A stretch of DNA of 64,000 nt from Candidatus Cloacimonetes bacterium HGW-Cloacimonetes-2 (GTDB lineage Bacteria > Cloacimonadota > Cloacimonadia > Cloacimonadales > Cloacimonadaceae): the NCBI GenBank assembly GCA_002842035.1, contig PHBP01000001.1, positions 295,198-359,197 of the forward strand, in the 5' to 3' direction. Both the position numbers and the translations under genes were made by a program. This document shows positions 26,679 to 35,050 of the stretch, piece by piece. Position 1 is the stretch's first letter. Each line of letters starts with the position of its first letter. The notes under the pieces were generated by a model that had not been told where the DNA came from, did not search any database, and saw only the letters and a program-made list of their open reading frames with translations.

Positions 26679-27553
26679 ATGAACTACTATGATCAGCTGA
26701 TGCTTGAGTACTATAGGGTCTTGAATAATGCCTGGAAAACCGAGATCAGAGATGCTACCCGGCTTGCCATCCAGATGTTGAGTGACACGCCCCGAGCCGA
26801 GAAGATTAACAAGGACTCCATATATAAGCTTATGGGCATCATCAATACCCAGTTGGGAGATAGGTCGCGGCACTGGTCAATGAGCCCACCAAGGCGATAA
26901 TAGACCGCTGTGTGCGGCTTGGGCTCAAGGATGTCCAAGTGCAAGCCCCAACTAAGACCAGCATCGGACTCTGGGGCATCGAAGATCAGCATCTCTCAAC
27001 CACCATTCAGAAGCAGCAGTTGTTCTGGATCGGCAACCACTTTGAAGCAGACGTCAGGCAGAGCTTCGCAGACACCCTCTCCAAAGCCATCGAGCAGGGC
27101 TATACCAAAGAAATGCTTGCCGATACCCTCAAAGACCAGTTCAATGACCTCGCCAACCGCTCATCCCACTACTGGCAGGGACTTGCAGAGCATACAGCTC
27201 TCAGAATACGTGAGTTCGGCAGGCTGCAAGGTTATAAAAAAACGAAAGCCAGATACTACAAGCTCTTGGTGATCCTGGATGACCGTACAAGCGATATATG
27301 CCGGGCTCTTGCTTCCCAGGATAAGGTCTATCCTCTAAACGATGCCCTGGAAGTGATGGATAATCTGATGGCTCTGGATACCAAGTCCAGTAGCCTGGAT
27401 GATGCCCGGGAATACATTAAAGCACTCGCCCCATGGGTCAAAGACGATCAGATCGATTATGACTCAGAAATGAATCCAGTCGGTGTCTCCGGAGCGCATA
27501 CTCCATTCCCACCTTTTCATTGGAAGTGCCGGACTACAACAGAAATCTGTTAG
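26679..27553 (+). pseudogene. Phage head morphogenesis protein (Mu F / SPP1 gp7-like), frameshifted
   Basis: The N-terminal part (26679 to about 26862, MNYYDQLMLEYYRVL...) and the C-terminal part (about 26864-27553) are in different frames. The second frame reads AALVNEPTKAIIDRC immediately after the break, so a single small indel near 26862-26870 explains it. The C-terminal half carries the family features: long helices, the segment LLVILDDRTSDICRALASQD, and the metal-ligand-like PFPPFHWKCRT end. The intact protein would be about 290 residues. It acts in capsid assembly and DNA delivery in phages. The frameshift marks the prophage as defective. A sequencing error is an alternative. Confidence 0.75.
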
Positions 27554-28136
27554 CTGTTTCCTTCCTTCTAAAGGGAAGTTTACCTTCAAGCCAATCTTCA
27601 AACATTACATAGGTTTTGTTATCTTTTTTTACCCAGAGCGTGCTTTTTTGGGTACCCATGATTGTGTTTTTAGTAACATAACAGTAAAGCCCTAAAAACT
27701 CTAGTCCAATGTATGTTTCAGTCGAGATTAACGACTCAGAAACAGGAAGGACTGCCGCTAGCCCTCCCTTAGCCCCGTCTGCATACCCTAATTCCCAAGG
27801 CATCCACTTAGAGTCTACGGAGTTTTCAGTTGTAACATATATTAAGCATCTGCTTGAATCTATACGATTTCTAATCAAATCCGCAGTGTCCGGCTTGACG
27901 TTTGTTCTATCTAATTGGGGATCATCAATCCAATCAACATATATAGAAAACCCCATGTCTTCAATAATTCGCTTAATTTTTAAAATCATTTTTGCGTCTC
28001 TATATGAATGAGACAAAAATATATCATAACCTTCCTCGTCGAATGAGGCTGCTTCTTTAATGAGGACTTGTTCCGCATCAAGTATTGACTTCTTAACTTG
28101 GTACTCATTGATCTCAGATTTCTTAAACAGAGGCAT
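27534..28136 (-). CDS. TIR domain protein (second TIR of the defence operon)
   Basis: 200 residues. After an N-terminal helical stretch (1-34) comes a TIR domain: YDIFLSHSYRDA (37-48), IYVDWIDDPQLDR (65-77) and SKWMPWELGYADG (109-121), with the putative catalytic glutamate at E115. TIR domains with this Glu hydrolyse or cyclise NAD+. AAGGAG lies 5 bases before the ATG. The gene is 52 bases downstream of the caspase gene on the same strand and ends the defence run. Its 3' end overlaps the convergent phage gene by 20 bases. It may be a second signal producer for the caspase, or an NADase effector itself; the sequence does not decide. Confidence 0.85.
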   Translation of the reverse strand: MPLFKKSEINEYQVKKSILDAEQVLIKEAASFDEEGYDIFLSHSYRDAKMILKIKRIIEDMGFSIYVDWIDDPQLDRTNVKPDTADLIRNRIDSSRCLIYVTTENSVDSKWMPWELGYADGAKGGLAAVLPVSESLISTETYIGLEFLGLYCYVTKNTIMGTQKSTLWVKKDNKTYVMFEDWLEGKLPFRRKETANRFLL

Positions 28137-28188
28137 TACATCTCCTTAATGACTGCATAACATAGTAATATGATATAGGAATGTATAT

Positions 28189-29133
28189 TCAAATCTTATT
28201 CGATTTTACTATTTTCCAATACTGTGCACCAAGTGCTGTTAATTTGCATGATTTAGTGTTGATTGCAGCATAGTACATGTGTTCTTCATCAACCGGTTTT
28301 ACTAGCCCGACGCTAACCATTTTTTGTAGTTCTTTTAGCATTTTTGCATTGTCGGGATTAAACCCAGGAACAGTATCCTCGAATGTTGGGTCTAATTTGA
28401 ATTCATCATAGATTGATTGGAAGTAATCTGTTAATTTTCTTAGTAACGATGTTTCTATAGGTGGAGCAACATTACGTATTGATATAAAACTCGAGATGTT
28501 GGTTTTGAACATCGGTCTCTGTTCCCATTCTCCTAGAGCTCGATCAATAAACGCGTAAACACTTCCAGGGGATATGTGTCCAATTAAGTCAGCACATTGC
28601 CCGCCCAAAGCTTCAATCAACAGTGATGTAAACACTCCATGTCCATCAGATTCCATAGCAACCTCATTGTCTCTACATGCAGCCAGAATTGTAACTCCAT
28701 CTGCAACTTCGGCAATTTTGCTTGTATGCCCATCTGGATTTCCGATTTTACCTGAATAGCAACAATCAAGAATAATAATTTTATGTCTTGCTTTTGAACT
28801 ATTGCACATCTTCATTATTTCATCCATTGAAACCCCTTCATCGTACCTTGTAAAGTCCGGAGTAACAATGTACCCTCCGTATGAGTTTATGCATCCATGA
28901 CCAGAAAAATACAATAAAGCTGCTTCAGAATCTGTGGCAAACAATTCTTCAATCTTCCTCTTGAGAAATGCTCGATTTACAACGCTCGCATCAGTAAAAG
29001 TTCTAACGTCAAAATTCGGTGAGCCATCCGCGTTCCTCTCAAGGAGTTGATGCATGCTATTGGCATCTTTGACGCAACCACTTAATGGGCAACCCGTGTA
29101 GTCATCAATTCCAATGATAAGTGCCTTTTTCAT
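28189..29133 (-). CDS. Caspase-like protease (C14 family), likely TIR-activated effector
   Basis: 314 residues. N-terminal caspase fold (about 1-225) with the catalytic dyad His79 (YFSGHG) and Cys125 (LDCCYSG), plus the typical start KKALIIGIDDY. The C-terminal ~85 residues (KMLKELQKMVSVGLV to LTALGAQYWKIV) look like a winged helix. The AGGAAG ribosome site overlaps the stop codon of the small TIR gene 9 bases upstream, so the two are translationally coupled. In the reported type IV Thoeris systems a TIR enzyme makes a cyclic ADP-ribose-type signal that switches on a caspase-like protease, which then kills the infected cell; composition and order here fit that. Activation here is inference. 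Confidence 0.85.
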   Translation of the reverse strand: MKKALIIGIDDYTGCPLSGCVKDANSMHQLLERNADGSPNFDVRTFTDASVVNRAFLKRKIEELFATDSEAALLYFSGHGCINSYGGYIVTPDFTRYDEGVSMDEIMKMCNSSKARHKIIILDCCYSGKIGNPDGHTSKIAEVADGVTILAACRDNEVAMESDGHGVFTSLLIEALGGQCADLIGHISPGSVYAFIDRALGEWEQRPMFKTNISSFISIRNVAPPIETSLLRKLTDYFQSIYDEFKLDPTFEDTVPGFNPDNAKMLKELQKMVSVGLVKPVDEEHMYYAAINTKSCKLTALGAQYWKIVKSNKI

Positions 29134-29142
29134 TATAACTTC

Positions 29143-29559
29143 CTACAATGAATACTGCCTAATTGCATCAACGATGGACTGAGTATTCCATTTAACAATT
29201 GTGTTAGCATTAGACTTAACGATTGTTGAGGTTTTCTCTGAAGCCCATGGCTCGATTGCAATTACAGGTTTATTGAAGTCTTGTTTGGCGATTTTAATCT
29301 CTTTATCAATCCATTTTGAATAAGTAGCATAAACTCCAGCAAGAATTAATACGCAGTTTACTGGACGGATTTGAGATTTTATTGCCTCATATAATTCACT
29401 GTCTGTCCGTACATTATGAACAGGATCTTCTTTGGGTACAGAGTAGTTTGCATATTGGAAAAACGGTGCACTATTGAGCATAGACACTAATTTCTCGTAA
29501 GCATCACCGTAGTTCCACGAGTGGCTTATAAAAAGCCTATAAGTAAACAATTGTGGCAC
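29143..29559 (-). CDS. ThsB-like TIR protein (DUF1863 / MTH538-type)
   Basis: 138 residues, a single TIR domain with no extension. Start is GTG with a perfect AGGAGG 5 bases upstream. Features: YRLFISHSWNYGDAYEKLV (8-26), NCVLILAGVYATYSKWIDKEI (split around 68-88) with the catalytic glutamate E87, and KPVIAIEPW. This short TIR type is the one found as ThsB in Thoeris, where it senses phage and converts NAD+ into a cyclic signal. It is followed 9 bases later by the caspase gene, which makes a TIR-signal/caspase-effector pair likely. The product of this enzyme cannot be read from sequence. Confidence 0.85.
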   Translation of the reverse strand: MPQLFTYRLFISHSWNYGDAYEKLVSMLNSAPFFQYANYSVPKEDPVHNVRTDSELYEAIKSQIRPVNCVLILAGVYATYSKWIDKEIKIAKQDFNKPVIAIEPWASEKTSTIVKSNANTIVKWNTQSIVDAIRQYSL

Positions 29560-29594
29560 GTTTGCCTCCTTTTGACCATTTATTGAATTGCATG

Positions 29595-30968
29595 TTAATC
29601 CAACAAGTAGGTGGACTTGATTGTAGACATAATCACATCATCAGGCACTTTAATTTGTTTGAAGAGAAGTACTTCGAATAATATGCGTACCTTTTTATAC
29701 AACTCATACAAATCGTATCCATTTGCTGCTGAGAATTCTAGTTCTTTCGTGAAATGAGTATACCAGTTTCTTGAATTGACAATCTGGTTCACGTCATAAG
29801 CGATATCCAAATCCAATATCTGAGAAATGACTTCCTCATTTTCTTTGAATAAAAGTTTTAGCGATGACCTTAGAGTACGCTCATTAGAATATTTTGTGGC
29901 ATTTTTTAATCGTTCAATATAGTCTTGGTTCTCATGGTCGGTAAGATACTCTGAAATATAACGAGTTAGAGGATTATTGTACTTACAGTTAAACTCATCT
30001 TTATCGAAGAAATAGTGGTTTTCGTAAACGTATCTCGAAAAGGACTCCACAGAATAAACAGCAGAAAGGAATTGATACTCAAGTATGGCATCAAACTTAA
30101 TGATTGCCAGATAATTGGAGACTATAACTCGATAGTTTCCTGCAAAAACCATAAAATTTCTAATATAGTCCTTTAGTTCTGGCATCATGTTTCTCAAACA
30201 TTGCATTTTGTTAGATACTATATCTTTATGCTTATTGAAGTATCTGTAGAACACATCAAATTGGTAAGGTCTAGATTCGAACAGTATTTTTACCGATAAC
30301 CTAATTGGGCATAGGTAATGACCAATGAGTATGGAAAAAAAGGCTCCTATACTATTATCAATAAGTTTCAACCAATCTAAGATTCCAATAACAGACGTAT
30401 GTCGTAATTCAATCAAAGTAACTGGGGAAAATTGCGCGGTCGATAGATATGATGAAAACGAACTATCAAACACATAATTGAATCGACATGACAATGAATC
30501 GGTTAAGCTAAAAGAATCATCTGCTGAAGTATACTTGCAGTAATAGCTCTGGGGTTTTAAATCATGACCATGATCAATAGAGCATGTTCCTAAATATTGG
30601 GGCAAGTTATCAAATGAGAAGGTTATATTACTAAACTGCAAATCACTCTCATCGCCAATCAGAATAGGACCTGTGAATATTGTACAGTCGATAAAGTAAC
30701 AATAAGTGTCATCGAAAGATACAGAGTGGAAACTAGTTTGCAGCAATGCAAGTCCCTCCCCACTTCTTAATTGACCGACAATCAGGGAGTGCTGCATTCT
30801 CTTGAAGTGTTCGTTGCAGTATGTAGCCCTGTCAATTGTTGGATCTATAACAGCGTACAAGGTAAGAAGCCCTAATGCTTCATTAATTAGCTCAAAATCT
30901 CCATCTACTTTATGATCAGGGGATTGAGGAAGCCAAAACTCCCCTCTTTGCTTAGTAAACCTGCTCAT
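29595..30968 (-). CDS. ApeA-like abortive-infection protein with C-terminal HEPN domain
   Basis: 457 residues. The HEPN RNase motif R-x4-H is visible at R400-H405 (RNWYTH) in a helical C-terminal domain (about 290-457). The N-terminal ~250 residues are beta-rich and resemble the ApeA N-terminal domain (WLPQSPDHKVDGDFE, then the repeated short-strand pattern). ApeA is a single-gene anti-phage system whose HEPN domain is thought to cleave RNA. The gene is AT-rich compared with the restriction gene upstream. It begins 31 bases after that gene and ends 35 bases before the small TIR gene, so it lies in the same transcription unit. The ribosome site is weak (AAGG). N-terminal family assignment is tentative; the HEPN call is firmer. 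Confidence 0.65.
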   Translation of the reverse strand: MSRFTKQRGEFWLPQSPDHKVDGDFELINEALGLLTLYAVIDPTIDRATYCNEHFKRMQHSLIVGQLRSGEGLALLQTSFHSVSFDDTYCYFIDCTIFTGPILIGDESDLQFSNITFSFDNLPQYLGTCSIDHGHDLKPQSYYCKYTSADDSFSLTDSLSCRFNYVFDSSFSSYLSTAQFSPVTLIELRHTSVIGILDWLKLIDNSIGAFFSILIGHYLCPIRLSVKILFESRPYQFDVFYRYFNKHKDIVSNKMQCLRNMMPELKDYIRNFMVFAGNYRVIVSNYLAIIKFDAILEYQFLSAVYSVESFSRYVYENHYFFDKDEFNCKYNNPLTRYISEYLTDHENQDYIERLKNATKYSNERTLRSSLKLLFKENEEVISQILDLDIAYDVNQIVNSRNWYTHFTKELEFSAANGYDLYELYKKVRILFEVLLFKQIKVPDDVIMSTIKSTYLLD

Positions 30969-30999
30969 TAACCTTACACCATCCCGTATCTCAATGTTT

Positions 31000-33513
31000 T
31001 CACCTCACTTCCACAAACACTTTTTCCAGATCATCATGTTTTAGCACAGTGTCATAGAGTCCAATATCTTCACCTTGGTGTTTGTTAACACCGGTGTAGT
31101 TCAGGCTGGCATCCTCATAACGCTTGAACTTGTAGATAGCATCGTTCATCAGCGCGCTATTGAAGAGTCCCAGGCTCACCAAGAGCTCAAAATCTTTTAC
31201 TGTGAGTCCGGTTACCTTTTTGAACAAGCCCGGCTCCAATTGGGTGATCACATCTTTGAGGGAGCGCTCACGATAGTCCGTGAGATACATAAAGATGGGG
31301 ATGCGCGTGGCAAATTTGATCAGTTTCTCTTGAATCTGCTTACGTTTGGCTTTGAACTCTTTTTCGGTATCGCTAAGCTCTTTCTTCTCTTTTGGGCTCA
31401 GCTCATCTTCACTCTTCTCTTTACGAGTTTTCTTTACCGCCTCGCTCTTATTGATGATGGTCTCAATATCCTGATTCAAATTGCGAAAGCCTTCGATGCT
31501 CATCAGGGCTGTCATCGCGGCTTCGCTATTCATCACCCGTTTCAGGGTATCGTTATCCACATTCACCAATAGGGCGGATTCCCATCTGCGGGCAAGTAGC
31601 GTGGCCGTGGTTCCGCTCATGGCCATATCCAGTATCCCCGCGGCATCGATCTCTTTCATGCTGCTGCCATCGTAAGCGAGCACGGGCAGGAACTTGATGA
31701 ATTCCTCCACCTTTTGCTCAGCGCTATCGCCATTTACGTTTAAGCGGCAGCTATAATCCGCAATTTGCCGCAGAGCTCTATCCGGCGCAAAATCGAAGAC
31801 ATAGCACTCTTCTTTGATGATCTCTTCCTTGTTTGGCGAGAGCCCATCGGGATTGATGATGGTCCAGGGCGATTGCACGCGGAAGGCGGCCTGAAAATAT
31901 GTCTCCGGACTGCTGGTATTGCGCAGCATAAAGATCCCCGTCCAGGGCTTCACGGTAACCCCTGTGGTCAGCTTCCCGCAAGAGAGAGTGATGCTTTTGC
32001 TATTTAGGGGATCGCCCATGGCATCCATCACCGGAGGCAGTGCCGCGGCACCAATCCCCGCTCTGGGCCCCGCTGCCACGATGACCTCATAATCGTGATA
32101 AAACTTGTTTTGGCGTTTGCTCAAGAGATTCTTCATGGCATAGCAGCCGGCCACCGAGGGCAAGAACCAAAAGGTGTGCGACAATATGCCCAAAAGCCGG
32201 ACATCCGAGAATGGCAATGGCGGCTTCTGCGCGCCCAGTTTGAGATTATCGATACTACTGGGCAGAAAAGCACCACGGATCAGATCCAGCCATTTCTGAA
32301 CCTCGGCTTCATAGAGAAAGCGGGCCTTATCCCCCAAGCCCTCAGCCGCAAAGAAGACGTTGAGATCAAACTCATCAAATTCTCCCTTCTTGGCGATATC
32401 GATGATCGCTTCCGGCAATTGGTAGGTGAGCATCACCATGCGCGGCAAAGCGGCATAGGGATTATCCATGCCCACCCAGCTTTCCTTGGTACCTTGTTCA
32501 TCACTATAAGTCCAGTTAAAGATCTGCTCTTCGATGAATTCCCCCGTGGCAATAGCCCGGAACGGAGTGCCGGAAAGATATAGATAGTGCTCTGTGGTGA
32601 TGGGCAGGATGTCCTCATCATAGTATTCGATGCCCTCGCCCTGCGCGTAAGCCTGCTCGCGGGAATCCTCGCTTTCAAAGAGGTCTTTGGCGTTTTCCCG
32701 CCAGGCCCCGTAGTGATATTCATCAAAGATGATTACATCCCAATTTAGCGAATGCACCCATTCATTCTTGGTCTTGATCCCTCCCGTGCTTTTGTTTTTG
32801 CCCAGATAATCCTGAAAGGAGCCAAAACAGACAAAGGGACGCTCCCGATCGATCTCCTCAATTGCCAGGCCTCCGGGTTTGATGAATTGCCAGCCCTCAA
32901 AATCAATGTGACTACTGAGATCCTCTTCCCAGGCGCTTTGCACCGCGGGCTTGAAGGTGAGCACCAATACCCGCTTCCAGCCCAGTCTCTTTGCCAGTTG
33001 ATATGCGGCAAAGGTTTTGCCAAAACGCATCTTGGCATTCCACAAAAAGCGGGGAGGTTGCCCTCTCTTGGCGGGGTCTGTGTACCAGGATTTGTAGTAA
33101 TCCATCGTTCTTACCACCGCTTCCGCCTGCTCCGGCCTCATGCCAAAGCTCTGGCTGCGGTTGAACTCCAGCAGTTGCCCCGTCCTCACGGCATGGATGG
33201 CGCTTCTGAGCTGCTTCAGATCACACTCAAACCATTCCCCGGCTGGATTGGCAATGCCATTGTACTTTAGCATGCGATGCACATCATGATCCGTGAAACT
33301 GCTCCCATCCCCGCGCATGGCAGGCTCGGAGAGCACAATCCGGTATGGTTGCCTGCCCGGCCGCTTGGTGGGATATTGCTGTGCTACCCGCTCTTCCACA
33401 CTGCGAGTGGTAAAGCCAACCTTTAAGAGTCCTTTGTAGTCAGGATTCGTGTCCTCATAAGCATAAATCCGGGGATTTAGCTCCGGGCGGGAAGGGAAAT
33501 ATTCTTTAGGCAT
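31000..33513 (-). CDS. Restriction protein: GIY-YIG-like nuclease domain fused to SF2 helicase
   Basis: 837 residues. N-terminal GIY-YIG/T5orf172-type domain (about 14-112; IYAYED ... GLLKVGFTTRSVEERV). SF2 helicase core with Walker A variant MRFGKT (162-167), motif II DEYH (264-267), LSGTPFRA (motif III region) and a C-terminal RecA-like half (ITLSCGKLTTGVTVKPW, FQAAFRVQSPW). A Glu/Lys-rich linker lies near 690-730. Such proteins are the DNA-translocating and cutting subunits of restriction-modification systems paired with Eco57I-like methyltransferases, as here: it overlaps the methyltransferase gene upstream by 8 bases. GC content is visibly higher than in the ApeA/TIR genes that follow. 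Confidence 0.85.
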   Translation of the reverse strand: MPKEYFPSRPELNPRIYAYEDTNPDYKGLLKVGFTTRSVEERVAQQYPTKRPGRQPYRIVLSEPAMRGDGSSFTDHDVHRMLKYNGIANPAGEWFECDLKQLRSAIHAVRTGQLLEFNRSQSFGMRPEQAEAVVRTMDYYKSWYTDPAKRGQPPRFLWNAKMRFGKTFAAYQLAKRLGWKRVLVLTFKPAVQSAWEEDLSSHIDFEGWQFIKPGGLAIEEIDRERPFVCFGSFQDYLGKNKSTGGIKTKNEWVHSLNWDVIIFDEYHYGAWRENAKDLFESEDSREQAYAQGEGIEYYDEDILPITTEHYLYLSGTPFRAIATGEFIEEQIFNWTYSDEQGTKESWVGMDNPYAALPRMVMLTYQLPEAIIDIAKKGEFDEFDLNVFFAAEGLGDKARFLYEAEVQKWLDLIRGAFLPSSIDNLKLGAQKPPLPFSDVRLLGILSHTFWFLPSVAGCYAMKNLLSKRQNKFYHDYEVIVAAGPRAGIGAAALPPVMDAMGDPLNSKSITLSCGKLTTGVTVKPWTGIFMLRNTSSPETYFQAAFRVQSPWTIINPDGLSPNKEEIIKEECYVFDFAPDRALRQIADYSCRLNVNGDSAEQKVEEFIKFLPVLAYDGSSMKEIDAAGILDMAMSGTTATLLARRWESALLVNVDNDTLKRVMNSEAAMTALMSIEGFRNLNQDIETIINKSEAVKKTRKEKSEDELSPKEKKELSDTEKEFKAKRKQIQEKLIKFATRIPIFMYLTDYRERSLKDVITQLEPGLFKKVTGLTVKDFELLVSLGLFNSALMNDAIYKFKRYEDASLNYTGVNKHQGEDIGLYDTVLKHDDLEKVFVEVR

Positions 33514-35050
33514 CGATTAAATCCAATATATTGTCTTGGTATTCAACTGATTTGATTTTGGAATCTATAAACTCCCATTCTTCGTCCGTGATTCCCCATC
33601 GTTCCCTTAGTATGTCATCTGTATATGTTACATTATATAAGCCAATGTCTGGGACAAACATAAAGTTCTGCCTGGTTACATGTTGAGAAATTACAGCTTG
33701 CAACAATAGGAATCTGACTATTTTTGTGAATAAGTATGATTTATATGAATCTACTTCTTTTTTAGTATCCAAAGCACAAGCAACTATCCACGATTCAGTA
33801 CAGCATTCGCCAGGTTTGGCAATTCGCGTGTTTCCATCATAGTAAAAACCAACAGGCTTCGAAAAATCGGTCTGTCCTGCTATCGGTACGTGTGGTAATA
33901 ATAGCTTCCATTTATCTAGCAGAGACTTTTCATCTTTAACATCATCCTCGTGAGCGAATTGCAAACCAATGCGTTGAATAAACCAACAAGGGATACCCTT
34001 CTTCTTCGGAGGATAATTCGTTGGTAGACCAAAAGGTTTTCTGGACGATACTCTTTCACTCAGCATGGCTCCATTGTTTTCGTTGTGAGAAAGGACTTTC
34101 TTCACAATGGATAACGCTCTGCTCTGCCTTATCAATACAGGATATTCGTTTAACACTCTCTTTGTCGTGACACTTGAATCTTTGGTATGATTAGTCATTT
34201 CGCATTGACCTGCATAATCTCTATCCCACAAGAAATAGCATATTCCCCCGGCTACATCTACACCGGGGAACACATCAGAACTATTTTCGAAATCGGATAA
34301 AGCCCTGATCCTTGTATCAGATAGCATTTTATTCCTGAATTCATCAAGACCCTTTCCCCCAATGTACCATCTTGCAGGAATGATCATACATAAGAATTTT
34401 GGACTCAACTTCATAGCCTGATCAACGAATCTATTATAGATTGGGGATGCACTTCTTCCGTGCCCCCCATCACTCATCTGATAAGGTGGGTTTCCGATAA
34501 TAACGTCAAATTTCATTTTGAATAAGTCCTCCGGATTTTCGGTGTGGATAAAGGAATAGGCATGGCTTTCCCGCTCTTCGCCGCGGTCATAGCCTTGTTC
34601 ATTGGCTCCGCAGAAGAGGCAGCGTCCGTTTTGCCATGTGTGTTCGATGCGGGTGTAGTGGATGTTTCCGCTTTCGCTTTTGAACTGAGAGCAGACGGAG
34701 TATTTGCCATTGGCGGCTTTACTGCAATATAAGGAGCGGCGGGAGAGCAAGCTGGTAAGCCGGGTGATGGCAAGGCCAAAAAGCTGTTTGGTAAAGATGT
34801 GATCGATGCGTTTCTGGCGGTCCGGGATCTGAGCTTCCAGGCCTATATCCAGGCGTTTGGCGATTTCGCGCAGGAAGACGCCGGATTTGCAGGCGGGATC
34901 CAGAAAAGTGCTGCTTTTGTCTCGGAATAGCTCTTGGGGCAAAAGATCCAGCATTTGGTTCACCAGCTCAGGCGGGGTAAAAACCTCGTCACTGCTCAGG
35001 TTTGCGATGCAGGACAATACATCGGGGTTGTAGCTATGATCAGTAAGCAT
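33506..35050 (-). CDS. Eco57I-like N6-adenine DNA methyltransferase
   Basis: 514 residues from the ATG at 35050, with GGAG about 9 bases upstream; a longer frame to 35152 lies inside the preceding gene. SAM motif I-like FLDPACKSGVFL (49-60) and catalytic NPPY (187-190) are present. Cysteines near 109-147, including CLFCG (C144/C147), may bind zinc. The C-terminal ~320 residues should hold the target-recognition domain. That part is clearly more AT-rich than the N-terminal part, with the shift close to 34520. The protein should methylate adenine and protect host DNA from the neighbouring restriction protein. Confidence 0.85.
   Translation of the reverse strand: MLTDHSYNPDVLSCIANLSSDEVFTPPELVNQMLDLLPQELFRDKSSTFLDPACKSGVFLREIAKRLDIGLEAQIPDRQKRIDHIFTKQLFGLAITRLTSLLSRRSLYCSKAANGKYSVCSQFKSESGNIHYTRIEHTWQNGRCLFCGANEQGYDRGEERESHAYSFIHTENPEDLFKMKFDVIIGNPPYQMSDGGHGRSASPIYNRFVDQAMKLSPKFLCMIIPARWYIGGKGLDEFRNKMLSDTRIRALSDFENSSDVFPGVDVAGGICYFLWDRDYAGQCEMTNHTKDSSVTTKRVLNEYPVLIRQSRALSIVKKVLSHNENNGAMLSERVSSRKPFGLPTNYPPKKKGIPCWFIQRIGLQFAHEDDVKDEKSLLDKWKLLLPHVPIAGQTDFSKPVGFYYDGNTRIAKPGECCTESWIVACALDTKKEVDSYKSYLFTKIVRFLLLQAVISQHVTRQNFMFVPDIGLYNVTYTDDILRERWGITDEEWEFIDSKIKSVEYQDNILDLIDA

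Noticed and set aside
27709-28011. Plus-strand frame opposite the second TIR gene
   Set aside because: No family resemblance or ribosome site; the minus-strand frame has complete TIR motifs.
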